Source of the DNA: Bacillus sp. ISL-7
GTDB taxonomy: Bacteria > Bacillota > Bacilli > Bacillales_B > DSM-18226
DNA length: 64,000 nt
Assembly (NCBI RefSeq): GCF_018613065.1
Contig: NZ_JAGGQW010000037.1
Location: 1-64,000 of the forward strand
Direction of reading: 5' to 3'
A program made the position numbers and the translations under genes. How positions within the stretch are numbered: position 1 is the stretch's first letter; each line of letters opens with the position of its first letter. The notes below the pieces were generated by a model. That model was not told the origin of the DNA and ran no database searches. It worked only from the letters and a program-made list of their open reading frames with translations. Shown piece by piece: positions 34,485-42,968 of this stretch.

Positions 34485-34491
34485 TTTCAGT

Positions 34492-34532
34492 AAGGAGACC
34501 TCCAATCCAATTTCGGGGGTCTCCTTTTTTTT
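34492..34532 (+). terminator. Terminator of the tre operon
   Basis: A 9-bp stem AAGGAGACC/GGTCTCCTT is followed by a run of eight or more T. Confidence 0.9.
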
Positions 34533-34624
34533 CTTCATGTCATATTTAGAGTTTCGTATTAAAAGGATTTTGTCCATGATGTTTGTTACAATAGACGTAA
34601 CCAAAATCTTGAGGTGAAAATAGT

Positions 34625-35302
34625 ATGTGCGGCCGATTCACGTTAACAGCTACGTTCGAGGAAATCATTGATCGTTTCGATATTATATCTTTTCTTGAAG
34701 AAGAAAATTATGCTCCGAGTTATAATATTGCTCCATCTCAGGCCGTACTTGCCGTGATTAATGACGGCAAGTCAAATCGGATGGGATTTTTAAAATGGGG
34801 CTTAGTCCCGCCATGGGCAAAGGATGCTTCCATTGGCCATAAGATGATTAATGCCCGAGCAGAAACATTATCGGAAAAGCCAAGCTTCCGAACAGCCTTC
34901 AAAAAGAAGCGTTGCCTAGTCATCGCCGATAGTTTTTATGAATGGAAACGACATGAAGATAAAAGTAAAACCCCGATGCGAATTAAACTAAAATCCGATG
35001 ATCTGTTTGCCATGGCAGGCATTTGGGAGTCTTGGAAATCACCTGAAGGAAAAACGCTCTATACTTGTTCTGTGATAACAACCGAACCCAATGAACTAAT
35101 GAAAGATATTCATGATCGGATGCCCGTTATTTTGAAGCCAGACGATGAAAAAACATGGCTGGATCCATCCGTCTCTGATACCAATGATTTAAAAAAACTA
35201 CTTATCCCCTTTGATGAAAACTTAATGGAGACTTACGAAGTATCTTCCTTAGTAAACTCACCGAGAAATAACAACGTTGAGCTTATTCAAAAGATTTGTT
35301 AG
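34625..35302 (+). CDS. SOS response-associated peptidase (YedK/HMCES family)
   Basis: A 225-residue SRAP protein that forms a thiazolidine DNA-protein crosslink with abasic sites in single-stranded DNA. The essential Cys2 is present (MCGRFTL), as are APSYNIAPSQ, the Glu of MINARAETL, FYEWK and the active His of DIHDRMPVI. The ribosome-binding site is GAGGTG. No LexA box (CGAAC-N4-GTTCG) is visible upstream, so DNA-damage control is not shown here. Confidence 0.92.
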   Translation: MCGRFTLTATFEEIIDRFDIISFLEEENYAPSYNIAPSQAVLAVINDGKSNRMGFLKWGLVPPWAKDASIGHKMINARAETLSEKPSFRTAFKKKRCLVIADSFYEWKRHEDKSKTPMRIKLKSDDLFAMAGIWESWKSPEGKTLYTCSVITTEPNELMKDIHDRMPVILKPDDEKTWLDPSVSDTNDLKKLLIPFDENLMETYEVSSLVNSPRNNNVELIQKIC

Positions 35303-35422
35303 TACTTTTTAAAAGAACATGCTTAAATTTTTAAAAATATTTTTTCCATATGGACATGTTTACTACATGCACGTCCAAGGTTCTACATATCATGTATTAA
35401 CCCATAAAAGTTTTCCTTCTTT

Positions 35423-35455
35423 AGAAAGTGGTAATCGGCCACTTTCTTTTTTTTG
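35423..35455 (+). terminator. Terminator of the SRAP gene
   Basis: A 9-bp perfect stem AGAAAGTGG/CCACTTTCT with a 7-base loop and a T-rich tail of eight T. Confidence 0.9.
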
Positions 35456-35532
35456 TGGAAAAATATGGGCAAAGTGTAGCTACCCGAGCTATAATGGCGG
35501 TAAGGAGAGTAAAAAATGAGAGGAGATTTCCT

Positions 35533-36150
35533 ATGGACCAACTGGTAAAAAAATTCTATGACCTGCCAACAACTTGTATATCCGATGCGATGGATGGCTT
35601 AAATAACCTCCACCCTGCGATTAAACCTCTAAAAGAAGAATATAAGCTTACTGGAAGAGCTTTAACGGTGAAGATTCCTGTCGGTGATAATCTTGCCGTC
35701 CTAAAGGCAATTCGTGCGTCAAAACCAGGGGATATTTTAGTTATTGATGCTAAAGGAGATCCATATCGTGCCATTGCTGGTGATTTTGTTGTTGGCATGG
35801 CTCAAACACTTGGAGTCGGTGGAATCGTAGTTGATGGTGTCATTCGTGATATTGTTGGAATCAAGGGCTTGAACTTCCCCGTCTTCTCGAGGGGCACTAC
35901 CGTTGCAGCTAGTGGTAAAGCAGGAGTTGGAGAGATTAATATCCCGATTTCATGCGGCGGAATGACAGTACATCCAGGCGATATCATTGTTGGGGACGCG
36001 GACGGCGTCGTGGTCATTCCACAAATGGTCGAACAAGCTGTCTTGGAAAAGTCCCTCGAAAAGTTAAAAAACGATCAGATTAGAGAAGAGCGTATAGCTG
36101 GTAATCGTGAGGCTATTATGAAACATTTAGATGAACTCATTAATAGGTAA
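35533..36150 (+). CDS. RraA/HMG-aldolase family protein
   Basis: A 205-residue RraA-like protein. Motifs include TTCISDAMDG, the conserved GGIVVDGVIRDI (with the Arg/Asp pair used for metal and substrate) and GDADGVVVIP. Family members are 4-hydroxy-4-methyl-2-oxoglutarate aldolases/oxaloacetate decarboxylases or RNase E inhibitors; because this lineage lacks RNase E of the Escherichia type, an aldolase or decarboxylase role is more likely. The start is ATG 35533 after GAGAGGAG. No pathway neighbour. Confidence 0.87.
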   Translation: MDQLVKKFYDLPTTCISDAMDGLNNLHPAIKPLKEEYKLTGRALTVKIPVGDNLAVLKAIRASKPGDILVIDAKGDPYRAIAGDFVVGMAQTLGVGGIVVDGVIRDIVGIKGLNFPVFSRGTTVAASGKAGVGEINIPISCGGMTVHPGDIIVGDADGVVVIPQMVEQAVLEKSLEKLKNDQIREERIAGNREAIMKHLDELINR

Positions 36151-36160
36151 AAAACTAACA

Positions 36161-36188
36161 AACCCCTTTTCCATGCGGAACTGGGGTT
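36161..36188 (-). terminator. Terminator between RraA and the small hypothetical gene
   Basis: AACCCC/GGGGTT with an inner TTCC/GGAA stem and symmetric internal loops. The minus-strand side is followed by GTTAGTTTTTTAC, so it ends the gene at 36199; it may also stop the convergent RraA transcript. Confidence 0.65.
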
Positions 36189-36198
36189 AGCTATTATC

Positions 36199-36423
36199 TT
36201 ATTCGCTCCCTTTCGTGTCCCACCATTCCCGAACCTCAAAAATGCCGATGACTTCATTTTTTGCTTTTTCAAAAACCTCTACCGTTTCGTTAGTGGAATA
36301 AGAGAAAATATAGTGGGTGGATGATTCGCCCATTAATCGAAAGGAACTGATTTCCCCATCTTTCATTTCAACCATATACACTTTTCCGGTCAAAACATCA
36401 TTTGCTTCGGCTAAATTTTTCAT
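36199..36423 (-). CDS. Small hypothetical protein
   Basis: A 74-residue soluble protein of no recognised family (MKNLAEANDVLTGKVYMVEM ... VREWWDTKGSE). It has an alternating beta-type pattern and an acidic balance. It is supported by a good ribosome-binding site (AAGGAG, 10 bases before ATG) and its own terminator. No inference on function. Confidence 0.65.
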   Translation of the reverse strand: MKNLAEANDVLTGKVYMVEMKDGEISSFRLMGESSTHYIFSYSTNETVEVFEKAKNEVIGIFEVREWWDTKGSE

Positions 36424-36553
36424 GAATGATCATCTCCTTACATTACTTTACTCTCAGATTAGCAGATTACATGCTTCATAATATGAAAGAAATTCAAAAA
36501 AATAACGAATATTAGTAACACTTTTGGAGAGAACAAACACCTACCTTTTTTTT

Positions 36554-36991
36554 TCATATAGAGAAATAATAAAAATAATTCGATTCCCTTTCAAAACCAA
36601 TTTTTTCATAGAGTCTTTGGGCAGTAATGTTTTCCTTGCCTGTCTCTAGCATAACTCCTTTTGCTCCTGTTTCCTCTGCAAACAAAATCGCCTTATGTAT
36701 TAATTTTTCCCCAGCACCTTTTCCGCGGAATTGTTCCTTCACATATAAATCATTTAATACCCATGATCGGACCATGCTAACTGAAGAAAAGGATGGATAT
36801 AACTGAACAAAACCAACGGGATGTTCCCCATCAACAGCCATAAACACAACGGATTCGTTGTTCAGTATTCTTGCTTTTAAAAACTCTCGTGCACCCTCCA
36901 AGTCGGACGTTTGCTCATAAAATACCCGATATAAATCAAACAATACCGTCAACGAATCGAGATCACTAATAGTTGCTTTTTGGATAATCAA
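36554..36991 (-). CDS. GNAT-family N-acetyltransferase
   Basis: A 145-residue acetyltransferase: the acetyl-CoA loop VLNDLYVKEQFRGKGAGEKLIHKAI lies near residues 78-102, followed by GVMLETGKENITAQRLYEKIGF. The substrate is unknown. The start is TTG 36991, nine bases after AGGAGG. It is monocistronic. Confidence 0.87.
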   Translation of the reverse strand: MIIQKATISDLDSLTVLFDLYRVFYEQTSDLEGAREFLKARILNNESVVFMAVDGEHPVGFVQLYPSFSSVSMVRSWVLNDLYVKEQFRGKGAGEKLIHKAILFAEETGAKGVMLETGKENITAQRLYEKIGFERESNYFYYFSI

Positions 36992-37167
36992 TTTTTAATT
37001 CCTCCTAGTTAAGAATAATTTACTAATCTACGAGATTGAGTGAAATTCACAATATTACAGAAGGATAATCTTAAGTAAATGCAGAATATTAAATCATTAT
37101 TATTAAACCACGATATTTGGTCGTTTGTTCAACTCTGTAGAAAAATTTTGCTTGGGGGGAAATAGAC

Positions 37168-37763
37168 ATGAACGCTTCTATAGACGTAAGGCACGCTTTG
37201 TCTGAAAGAATTATTCCTTTTAATGATAGGCTAGCACCACTATTCATTCGAGACAGATTACATTCTCTCATTCCGGAAGGCACAGAACATATTTACGTAA
37301 TAGGGATTGGTTCAAATGTCATAAGTGGTGACAGTCTAGGTCCATTTGTGGGTACCTTACTACATAATCTATACCCCAAACACTTATCAGTAATCGGAAA
37401 CCTTGAATCTCCCTTAGATGCACAAACGCTTATCCCACAGGTTTCTCAGACCCTGCCACAAAATAGTTTTGTCATTGCCATTGATAGTGTTCTAGGGTCT
37501 GAAAGAATCGTTAACACTATTGTTGTTCGTGACGGTTCATTGTTGCCTGGGGCGGGATTAGGAAAAAAACTTCCTCCGATGGAGATTGCAGCATTATGGG
37601 GGTTGTACAGGAAAATGATCCGCGATTGGAATGCTCTCTCCTTTCCACGAATCTGCATCTAATTTTCACTATGGCAACAAATATTGCCAAAGGGATATCA
37701 CTAGCTGTTAGGCAATATTACAAATATCCTTCGCTCCATCCGATTTTGCATAATTGCTGGTAA
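37168..37763 (+). pseudogene. yyaC: Spore protein YyaC (GPR-related), frameshifted
   Basis: YyaC-like protein related to the germination protease fold. The first frame (37168-37662) shows YVIGIGSNVISGDSLGPFVGT, FVIAIDSVLGS and GSLLPGAGLGKKLPP and then becomes unrelated. The expected continuation GDCSIMGVVQENDPRLE...LHLIFTMATNIAKGISLAV is in the next frame from 37581 to a TAA at 37761-37763. One base is missing near 37579-37581; restored, the protein would have about 198 residues, the normal size. This is either a recent loss or a sequencing error. Confidence 0.8.
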
Positions 37764-37853
37764 TGGATGAGGTCGATTTAGGGACACTTCTTATAATACC
37801 AGATATTTCAATTAATTGAAACGAACCACTTCAAGAGAGAATGAAAAAAGGGC

Positions 37854-37869
37854 CCGGAGGTTCCTCCGG
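37854..37869 (-). terminator. Terminator of the cytochrome c gene
   Basis: CCGGAGG/CCTCCGG with a 2-base loop, followed on the minus strand by GCCCTTTTTTC. Confidence 0.8.
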
Positions 37870-37890
37870 ACTACTATCTTCCTTCATTTA

Positions 37891-38238
37891 CTATTCCTTT
37901 TGATCCCATAAATAATTAACAACGGCATCATATTGTTCTTTTGATAAAGAACCTGGAGCGGACTTAGGCATCTTCTTTTCTACAAAACTATAAAGATCCT
38001 CTTTCTTTTGAAAATCGGCATGAATTTTCGTTGAATCCAGTTTTACTTGACCACCAGTAATGTCACCCGAACTATGGCAGGTAATACAGCTTTTTTGAAA
38101 GATGTCATCCCCTGCAACCGTGCTAGCGGTTTCACTTGTTGGTTTACTAGACGGTTCTTTTGATGTGTCATCATCATTACAGGCACTCAATAAACCAATC
38201 ATTAAAATAAATAATCCCAAACCAAAAATCTTTTTCAA
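37891..38238 (-). CDS. cccB: Cytochrome c-551 lipoprotein
   Basis: A 115-residue membrane-anchored cytochrome c. It has a lipoprotein signal (ILMIGLLSAC, lipid-modified Cys20), a Ser/Thr/Lys linker, the haem motif CITCH (Cys51, Cys54, His55) and the axial Met90 (EKKMPKSAPG). It carries electrons outside the membrane, probably to a terminal oxidase, as CccB does. The start is TTG 38238, with AGGGG seven bases upstream. Confidence 0.88.
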   Translation of the reverse strand: MKKIFGLGLFILMIGLLSACNDDDTSKEPSSKPTSETASTVAGDDIFQKSCITCHSSGDITGGQVKLDSTKIHADFQKKEDLYSFVEKKMPKSAPGSLSKEQYDAVVNYLWDQKE

Positions 38239-38451
38239 CCTTCCACCCCTTTTTTGGTTTCCTCGGGATTGCCTTCATATTGGAAATAGATGCCTACTGG
38301 CAATCTCACAGGTAAAAATAAACATGCCCTATGACATATTATTTCTAAAGTCCTATGATTATTCCTTCATAAATACTATGGTAAAGATACTTAATTTTCT
38401 ATTTGGATTCCACTGTAAGACTTTTTTAACTGAGTGAGTTTTTTTGTAAAG

Positions 38452-38497
38452 AAAAAGGACAGATAAAGCAGATAACCTGCCTTTATCTATCCTTTTT
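38452..38497. terminator. Terminator of the SET-domain gene
   Basis: A long imperfect stem (AAAAAGGACAGATAAAG with CTTTATCTATCCTTTTT) with T runs on both strands lies four bases beyond the SET gene stop. Confidence 0.75.
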
Positions 38498-38501
38498 TCA
38501 T

Positions 38502-38894
38502 TTATTCACTTTCGGATTCATCTTTATTAAACCAAAGTGGATCATTATTATCCTCTTCACCATTATAGTTAATAAGGATTTCTTCCCCTGCTTTGATATC
38601 CTTGTACGCGTAAAAATCAAACGTGTGATTCGGGAAGTTAATTTCATATGTAGCATTGGGCTCATATGAATGGTTAAACAACATCCCGTATCCTAAAAGA
38701 AGTGCGGTGTGGTTAATACCATATTCAAATGCATAATCAGCAAGCAGTGTTTTCTCTATATGAACATGCTCCTCATTAGGATAAGGAATAACGGGTGCTT
38801 CATGGATCAGCTCACCTTTTGCAATATCACGAGTCGCAAATACCCCTCTATTTAATTCCCCATCACTAAGCTTCGAAGTCTTAATCTCAATCAT
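38502..38894 (-). CDS. SET-domain protein
   Basis: A 130-residue minimal SET domain: RGVFATRDIAKGELIHEAPV at the N-terminus, the SAM/substrate pseudoknot motif MLFNHSYEPNATYE (NHS) near residue 74, and AGEEILINYNGEE (EEI.NY) near residue 108. It probably methylates a Lys residue, but no bacterial target is evident. The start is ATG 38894 after AGGTG; a GTG three codons upstream overlaps that site. Confidence 0.82.
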   Translation of the reverse strand: MIEIKTSKLSDGELNRGVFATRDIAKGELIHEAPVIPYPNEEHVHIEKTLLADYAFEYGINHTALLLGYGMLFNHSYEPNATYEINFPNHTFDFYAYKDIKAGEEILINYNGEEDNNDPLWFNKDESESE

Positions 38895-38998
38895 CTTAAT
38901 CACCTATTTGTACTTTCCATTAAAGTTTTTAATCATAATATAGCTTGCCATTATCTACAGAAGAAAGCAAATGTTTTTTCTTTCCACACATTTTTCGC

Positions 38999-39013
38999 TG
39001 GTGCCTGACACCA
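38999..39013. repeat. Dispersed palindromic repeat
   Basis: TGGTGCCTGACACCA in the intergenic space between the SET gene and the next gene. Same element as at 29683, 42909 and 60097. Confidence 0.75.
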
Positions 39014-39141
39014 AGACAGATAAAACTACAATCATCAAAAAACTGTCAAAAGATATTCTTCACAGCTTTAGGTGAATAGGTCATTTTTTTGAAGAGGAAA
39101 ACATAAAATAGGAATATACGTTCGCAACAGGAGGCGAGGAC

Positions 39142-39534
39142 ATGGGGAACTTGATTACAGGAGAAATGTTGGTTAAGTATTACGAACTGAATAAACAGAA
39201 AAAAGAAATAGAAATGGAAATGAATGAATTAAAGGATGCCTTTCAAAATTACTTTAATAATCTAGTAGGATCTAATCATAAAGGCGAAATTACCATAAGC
39301 GGCTATAAGCTTCAACGGCAAATACGAAAAACAGAAAAATATGACGAGGTTGAAACCATTAAAAGATTAGAAGAATTACAGATGAATGAACTCATCCAAG
39401 TCGTGAAAAAACCAGATGATGTAAAAATCAAAGCCGCTCTTAACCTAGGCTTAATAAATCCCGATCATTTAGAGGGCTGCATAGTTTCGACTAGCTCCCC
39501 TGCTATTTCAGTGAAACCAATCACACCAAGATAA
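39142..39534 (+). CDS. Hypothetical coiled-coil protein
   Basis: A 130-residue protein of unknown function. Residues 10-45 form a charged coiled coil (YYELNKQKKEIEMEMNELKD), followed by a beta-rich ISGYKLQRQIRKTEKYD segment and a helical IKAALNLGLINPDHLEG region. The layout is reminiscent of small phage-type nucleic-acid binding proteins, but no phage genes are near. The ribosome-binding site AGGAGG is close upstream, and a strong terminator follows. Confidence 0.7.
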   Translation: MGNLITGEMLVKYYELNKQKKEIEMEMNELKDAFQNYFNNLVGSNHKGEITISGYKLQRQIRKTEKYDEVETIKRLEELQMNELIQVVKKPDDVKIKAALNLGLINPDHLEGCIVSTSSPAISVKPITPR

Positions 39535-39542
39535 GGTATGAT

Positions 39543-39580
39543 AAAGACCCCTCATCTACCCTTTTGATGCAGGGGTCTTT
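39543..39580 (+). terminator. Rho-independent terminator
   Basis: A 9-bp stem AAAGACCCC/GGGGTCTTT with a 20-base loop. It ends the hypothetical coiled-coil gene. Confidence 0.75.
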
Positions 39581-39604
39581 GTTCATAAAATCGTTGTAAA
39601 TTAA

Positions 39605-39781
39605 TGGAGGAATTTAGGAAGCAATAAAGATGTCGAAGTTACTTTTAAAGTATGGGATGAGATGTGGCATGTTTTTCAAACGTTTGCTACTCCAGAAGGT
39701 CAACAGGCGATTGACGGAATTGAGGATTTTGTTCAAAAGCATTTGGTGTATGAGGTTTCCTTCAATTCATTAACTTTTTAA
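39605..39781 (+). pseudogene. C-terminal remnant of an alpha/beta-hydrolase (acetyl esterase type)
   Basis: A 58-codon frame without a credible start reads [20 protein letters not shown] followed by [20 protein letters not shown]. This is the conserved C-terminus of HSL-type acetyl esterases, where the WDEMWHVF segment holds the catalytic His (MWHVF). The rest of the gene is absent. The last 20 bases overlap the end of the convergent hypothetical gene. Confidence 0.6.
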
Positions 39782-40091
39782 GAATATAACAAGTTCCATC
39801 TTCAGCAAAAAATAAAGATTCCCCTTCGTTCACGTTGAAATTAACATTTTTTTTGTCATAAATCAGTTTTGCTATTTTTTCATATTTCTTAACGACTTCT
39901 ATTGGTGGGTTCACAATGATATCTTGTTTTCCATATGTGGTAACAAATCCTTTTGGGTTATATTTCCTTTCGGGCTTTAATTCTGTACTCCAACTTCCAT
40001 CTAAAAGAACGGAGCATGCGGTATACTTTGTTTTTCTGGTTTGAATAGACCAAAGCTTTCGACAATTACATCGATGTATTTTGAATTTCAT
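39762..40091 (-). CDS. Hypothetical protein
   Basis: A 109-residue protein of unrecognised family. It starts with [19 protein letters not shown], containing a CxC pair that could bind metal or form a disulfide, and has a [17 protein letters not shown] helix and a C-terminal beta segment [13 protein letters not shown]. The start is ATG 40091 (GTG directly before is possible) with AGGG upstream. No context clue; the 3' end overlaps an esterase remnant. Confidence 0.5.
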   Translation of the reverse strand: MKFKIHRCNCRKLWSIQTRKTKYTACSVLLDGSWSTELKPERKYNPKGFVTTYGKQDIIVNPPIEVVKKYEKIAKLIYDKKNVNFNVNEGESLFFAEDGTCYILKKLMN

Positions 40092-40269
40092 CACCCAATA
40101 CCCTCTTTCAAACTGAAAAATTCAAAATATGATTATTGTAAATTGTATTCCCGCATTTACAAAATTATTTATAATAGCCTGATTGAAGATAAGTCCTCCA
40201 AAGAATTTGATATTGTTCCAGTTAATGGTAAAATTACCATTGAAATTTATTACAAAGGGGTTATCGCAA

Positions 40270-40698
40270 ATGTCTGTTGATGTTTATCTTAATTTTAATG
40301 GAAACTGTCGTGAGGCAGCAGAGTTTTACGCGGAGGTTTTTGGTACAGAAAAACCTCAAACTATGACTTTCGGGGAAGTCCCTCCGAACCCAGAATATCA
40401 ACTTCCAGAAGAAGCAAAAAACTTGGTTATGCACACACGACTGAACATTGATGGAAGCAACGTCATGTTCTCTGATGTTTTTCCTGGAATGCCTTTTGTA
40501 GCAGGTACCAACATTAGCCTTGCTATTGTAAATAAGGACTTGGATAAAATTAAATCTTATTTTAACAAACTTCAAGAAGGCGGCAAGGTAGTCATGGAGC
40601 TTCAAGAAACATTCTGGAGCAAATGCTACGGCTCCCTAAAAGATAAGTTTGGAATTGAATGGCTATTTAATTATGATAATGGCGAAAGCGTAATGTAA
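40270..40698 (+). CDS. PhnB-like VOC-superfamily protein, second member
   Basis: A 142-residue VOC protein with VDVYLNFNGNCREAAEFYAEVFG at the N-terminus, FSDVFPGMPFVAGTNISL in the middle and FWSKCYGSLKDKFGIEWLFNY near the end. It is homologous to, but clearly diverged from, the protein at 29102-29512. The start is ATG 40270 after AAAGGGG; longer in-frame extensions lack a site. Function is unknown. Confidence 0.85.
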   Translation: MSVDVYLNFNGNCREAAEFYAEVFGTEKPQTMTFGEVPPNPEYQLPEEAKNLVMHTRLNIDGSNVMFSDVFPGMPFVAGTNISLAIVNKDLDKIKSYFNKLQEGGKVVMELQETFWSKCYGSLKDKFGIEWLFNYDNGESVM

Positions 40699-40715
40699 TT
40701 GGGTTTAATAAGGAA

Positions 40716-40745
40716 GACCGGGCAAATTTGCCCGGTCCTTTTTTG
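40716..40745 (+). terminator. Terminator of the second PhnB-like gene
   Basis: An 11-bp self-complementary arm pair GACCGGGCAAA/TTTGCCCGGTC is followed by CCTTTTTT. Confidence 0.9.
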
Positions 40746-40794
40746 GTTATTTTGAATATTTTATAAGGGCATCATACGCTTCCTAAGGTTACCG

Positions 40795-41310
40795 TTAAGC
40801 CTCGATTTGCTGACTTAATTTTGCTTGCTCTTCGTCTTGTCCCCACCCTTTGCAAACATCAATCCATTCTTTAGCAAATGAATACTGATATAATTCATCT
40901 TTCGTTAATTCGATTGCAGAGTTGGTGCTGCCACAAGCGGGGAAAACTGTCTCGAAGCGCTGCATTGATACATCCAAATAGACTTCAAGCTCATTATTCA
41001 GCCCAAACGGACAAACACCGCCAATGGCATGACCAGTTTGTTCGAGAACTTCGTCTGGTGAGAGCATCCTTGCTTTGAAGCCGAATTGATGACGAAACTT
41101 CTTATTATCAATTTTTGCATCACCTGCAGCAACAATTAAAATAGCTTTTTCCTCGCTCCCTCTAAAAGATAAAGTTTTCGCAATTCGAGCTGAAGCTACT
41201 CCAATGGTCTCGGCAGCCTGTTCCACTGTGGCACTCGAGGTATCAAATTCCATTACATCTCCATCACGATCCCATTGTTTAAAATGGGCCTTCACACTTT
41301 CCAATGACAT
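40795..41310 (-). CDS. YbaK/ProX-family aminoacyl-tRNA deacylase
   Basis: A 171-residue YbaK/EbsC-domain protein with TVEQAAETIGVASARIAKTLSF, the catalytic-Lys region DAKIDNKKFRHQFG, and the GHAIGGVCPFGL loop. Such proteins hydrolyse mischarged tRNA. The start is ATG 41310, nine bases after AAAGG; an ATG three codons earlier directly abuts that site. It is monocistronic. Confidence 0.87.
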   Translation of the reverse strand: MSLESVKAHFKQWDRDGDVMEFDTSSATVEQAAETIGVASARIAKTLSFRGSEEKAILIVAAGDAKIDNKKFRHQFGFKARMLSPDEVLEQTGHAIGGVCPFGLNNELEVYLDVSMQRFETVFPACGSTNSAIELTKDELYQYSFAKEWIDVCKGWGQDEEQAKLSQQIEA

Positions 41311-41413
41311 CTTATACATCCTTTCCCTAACGTATTATTAGAATAATATCATACTTTAAAGGGATAAAGCTAAAAGACGTCTTATACCAGTAAGTCTGGT
41401 AATGTTTATATTT

Positions 41414-41800
41414 TTATTCCCAAATTTTATATTGATTATCAATATTGTCAAAATCAATTTTTCCTTTTTTCATCTTTGGAGGACAAATCGAGTTATATTT
41501 CAGGATTCTTTCATTAATGGCATCTATCAAGTTCATTATTTCAAATTCAGCGGATTTTAGTTCTTTTAATGTTATGGCTTTAGAAATCTCAAGTCTGATT
41601 TCCTTTTGTAAAATTACAAATGGCGGGAGATAACCAGCATCGCTAGCTGTGTTGAGGAAATTGAAATAGACATCCCCAGAAAATAGAAGGGATGGAATGG
41701 GTTTGCCGAATCGTGGGTGCTTTTTGATTTCCTCAGCTAATTGGGAATTACTTACTATTTGATCCATCAAATCTGCATGACCAGCTTTCTTATAGACCAT
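41414..41800 (-). CDS. DUF1992-like (DnaJC28-type) domain protein
   Basis: A 128-residue protein resembling DUF1992: LPPFVILQKEIRLEISKA in the centre and INERILKYNSICPP near the C-terminus are the recognisable parts, with a GKPIPSLL stretch earlier. No J domain is present. Function is unknown. The ribosome-binding site AGGAG is upstream of ATG. Confidence 0.65.
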   Translation of the reverse strand: MVYKKAGHADLMDQIVSNSQLAEEIKKHPRFGKPIPSLLFSGDVYFNFLNTASDAGYLPPFVILQKEIRLEISKAITLKELKSAEFEIMNLIDAINERILKYNSICPPKMKKGKIDFDNIDNQYKIWE

Positions 41801-41981
41801 AAATTCTCTTCTCCTCTCAACTTCTTACATATATTTTCTTTATTCGCTACTTCCCTCCCATAATCCTTCGATTAAAATTGATTTTCCTTAAGTTTTTTAA
41901 ACTGTTTCCTAAAAAGTGATATAATCATTGTTATATTTAAAAAATTAAGATATTAGTATTGTTTCATAATGGAGGGATCAA

Positions 41982-42893
41982 ATGAATTCGCAAGTAGCAG
42001 TAATGTCCTCCCCAAGGATAAAAGGCATTTTTTTAGTATTGATTGCTGCAACATTTTGGGGTGTTTCAGGAACTGTCGCTCAATACTTATTTCATCAACA
42101 AGGATTTAGTACCAACTGGCTAGTTGTTAACAGGCTGATTTTTTCAGGTTTTGGCTTGTTATTTTTTTCACATACAGTGGGTAAACAGAATATCTGGGCC
42201 ATTTGGAGAAATAAACAGGATATCTTTCGTCTAGTAATCTTTGGTGTAATTGGCATGTTTGGCGTACAATATACGTATTTCGCTGCTATCGAACAAGGAA
42301 ATGCAGCAACGGCAACCGTTTTGCAGTACCTGGCACCAGTAATCATTGTCTGTTATTTAAGTTTTCGTGCAAAGGAATTACCTAAAATACATGAAGTAAT
42401 TGCGATTGGATTAGCCATCTTCGGAACCTTTCTACTCGTGACGAAGGGTAATATCCATTCACTCTCCATTTCATCCTCTGCCTTTACATGGGGAATTCTA
42501 TCTGCATTTGCACTCGCTTTTTATACACTCTATCCTGGAAGTTTGTTGAATAAATGGGGGTCGCTTCTTACTGTTGGTTGGGGAATGATGATCGGTGGGA
42601 TTGGCTTTAGCTTGATTCATCCTCCATGGAAGTTTCAAGGCCATTGGAGCTTAACGTCCTTTCTAGCTGTAGTTTTTGTGATTATTTTCGGTACATTAAT
42701 CGCCTTTTTTTGTTTTATGGAAAGCCTGAAATACATTCGTGCTTCTGAAGCAAGTCTTCTCGCTTGTGTTGAGCCATTATCAGCGGCCTTTTTAGCCGTA
42801 GCCTGGCTCCAAGTATCATTTGGCCCTGCCGAATGGATTGGTTCCATTTCAATTATTTCAACTATTTTTATTTTATCTGCTGTTAAACGGTAA
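41982..42893 (+). CDS. EamA/DMT-family transporter
   Basis: A 303-residue inner-membrane protein with ten predicted helices in two EamA repeats (LIAATFWGVSGTVAQYLF; AFTWGILSAFALAFYTLYP). The family exports amino acids and metabolites; substrate unknown. The ribosome-binding site is TGGAGGGATCAA before ATG 41982. It is followed by a dispersed repeat and a terminator. Confidence 0.87.
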   Translation: MNSQVAVMSSPRIKGIFLVLIAATFWGVSGTVAQYLFHQQGFSTNWLVVNRLIFSGFGLLFFSHTVGKQNIWAIWRNKQDIFRLVIFGVIGMFGVQYTYFAAIEQGNAATATVLQYLAPVIIVCYLSFRAKELPKIHEVIAIGLAIFGTFLLVTKGNIHSLSISSSAFTWGILSAFALAFYTLYPGSLLNKWGSLLTVGWGMMIGGIGFSLIHPPWKFQGHWSLTSFLAVVFVIIFGTLIAFFCFMESLKYIRASEASLLACVEPLSAAFLAVAWLQVSFGPAEWIGSISIISTIFILSAVKR

Positions 42894-42908
42894 TCACAGC
42901 TATAAAAA

Positions 42909-42923
42909 TGGTGCCTGACACCA
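42909..42923. repeat. Dispersed palindromic repeat
   Basis: TGGTGCCTGACACCA directly after the EamA gene; see the copies at 29683, 38999 and 60097. Confidence 0.75.
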
Positions 42924-42938
42924 CTAAATAAATAAAAG

Positions 42939-42962
42939 AAGCAGACCTACAAAGGTCTGCTT
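42939..42962. terminator. Bidirectional terminator
   Basis: A 10-bp perfect stem AAGCAGACCT/AGGTCTGCTT between the convergent EamA and YebC genes, with A-rich and T-rich flanks. Confidence 0.8.
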
Positions 42963-42968
42963 TCATAT

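Noticed and set aside
34536..34624. LexA box upstream of the SRAP gene
   Set aside because: No CGAAC-N4-GTTCG-like sequence is present.
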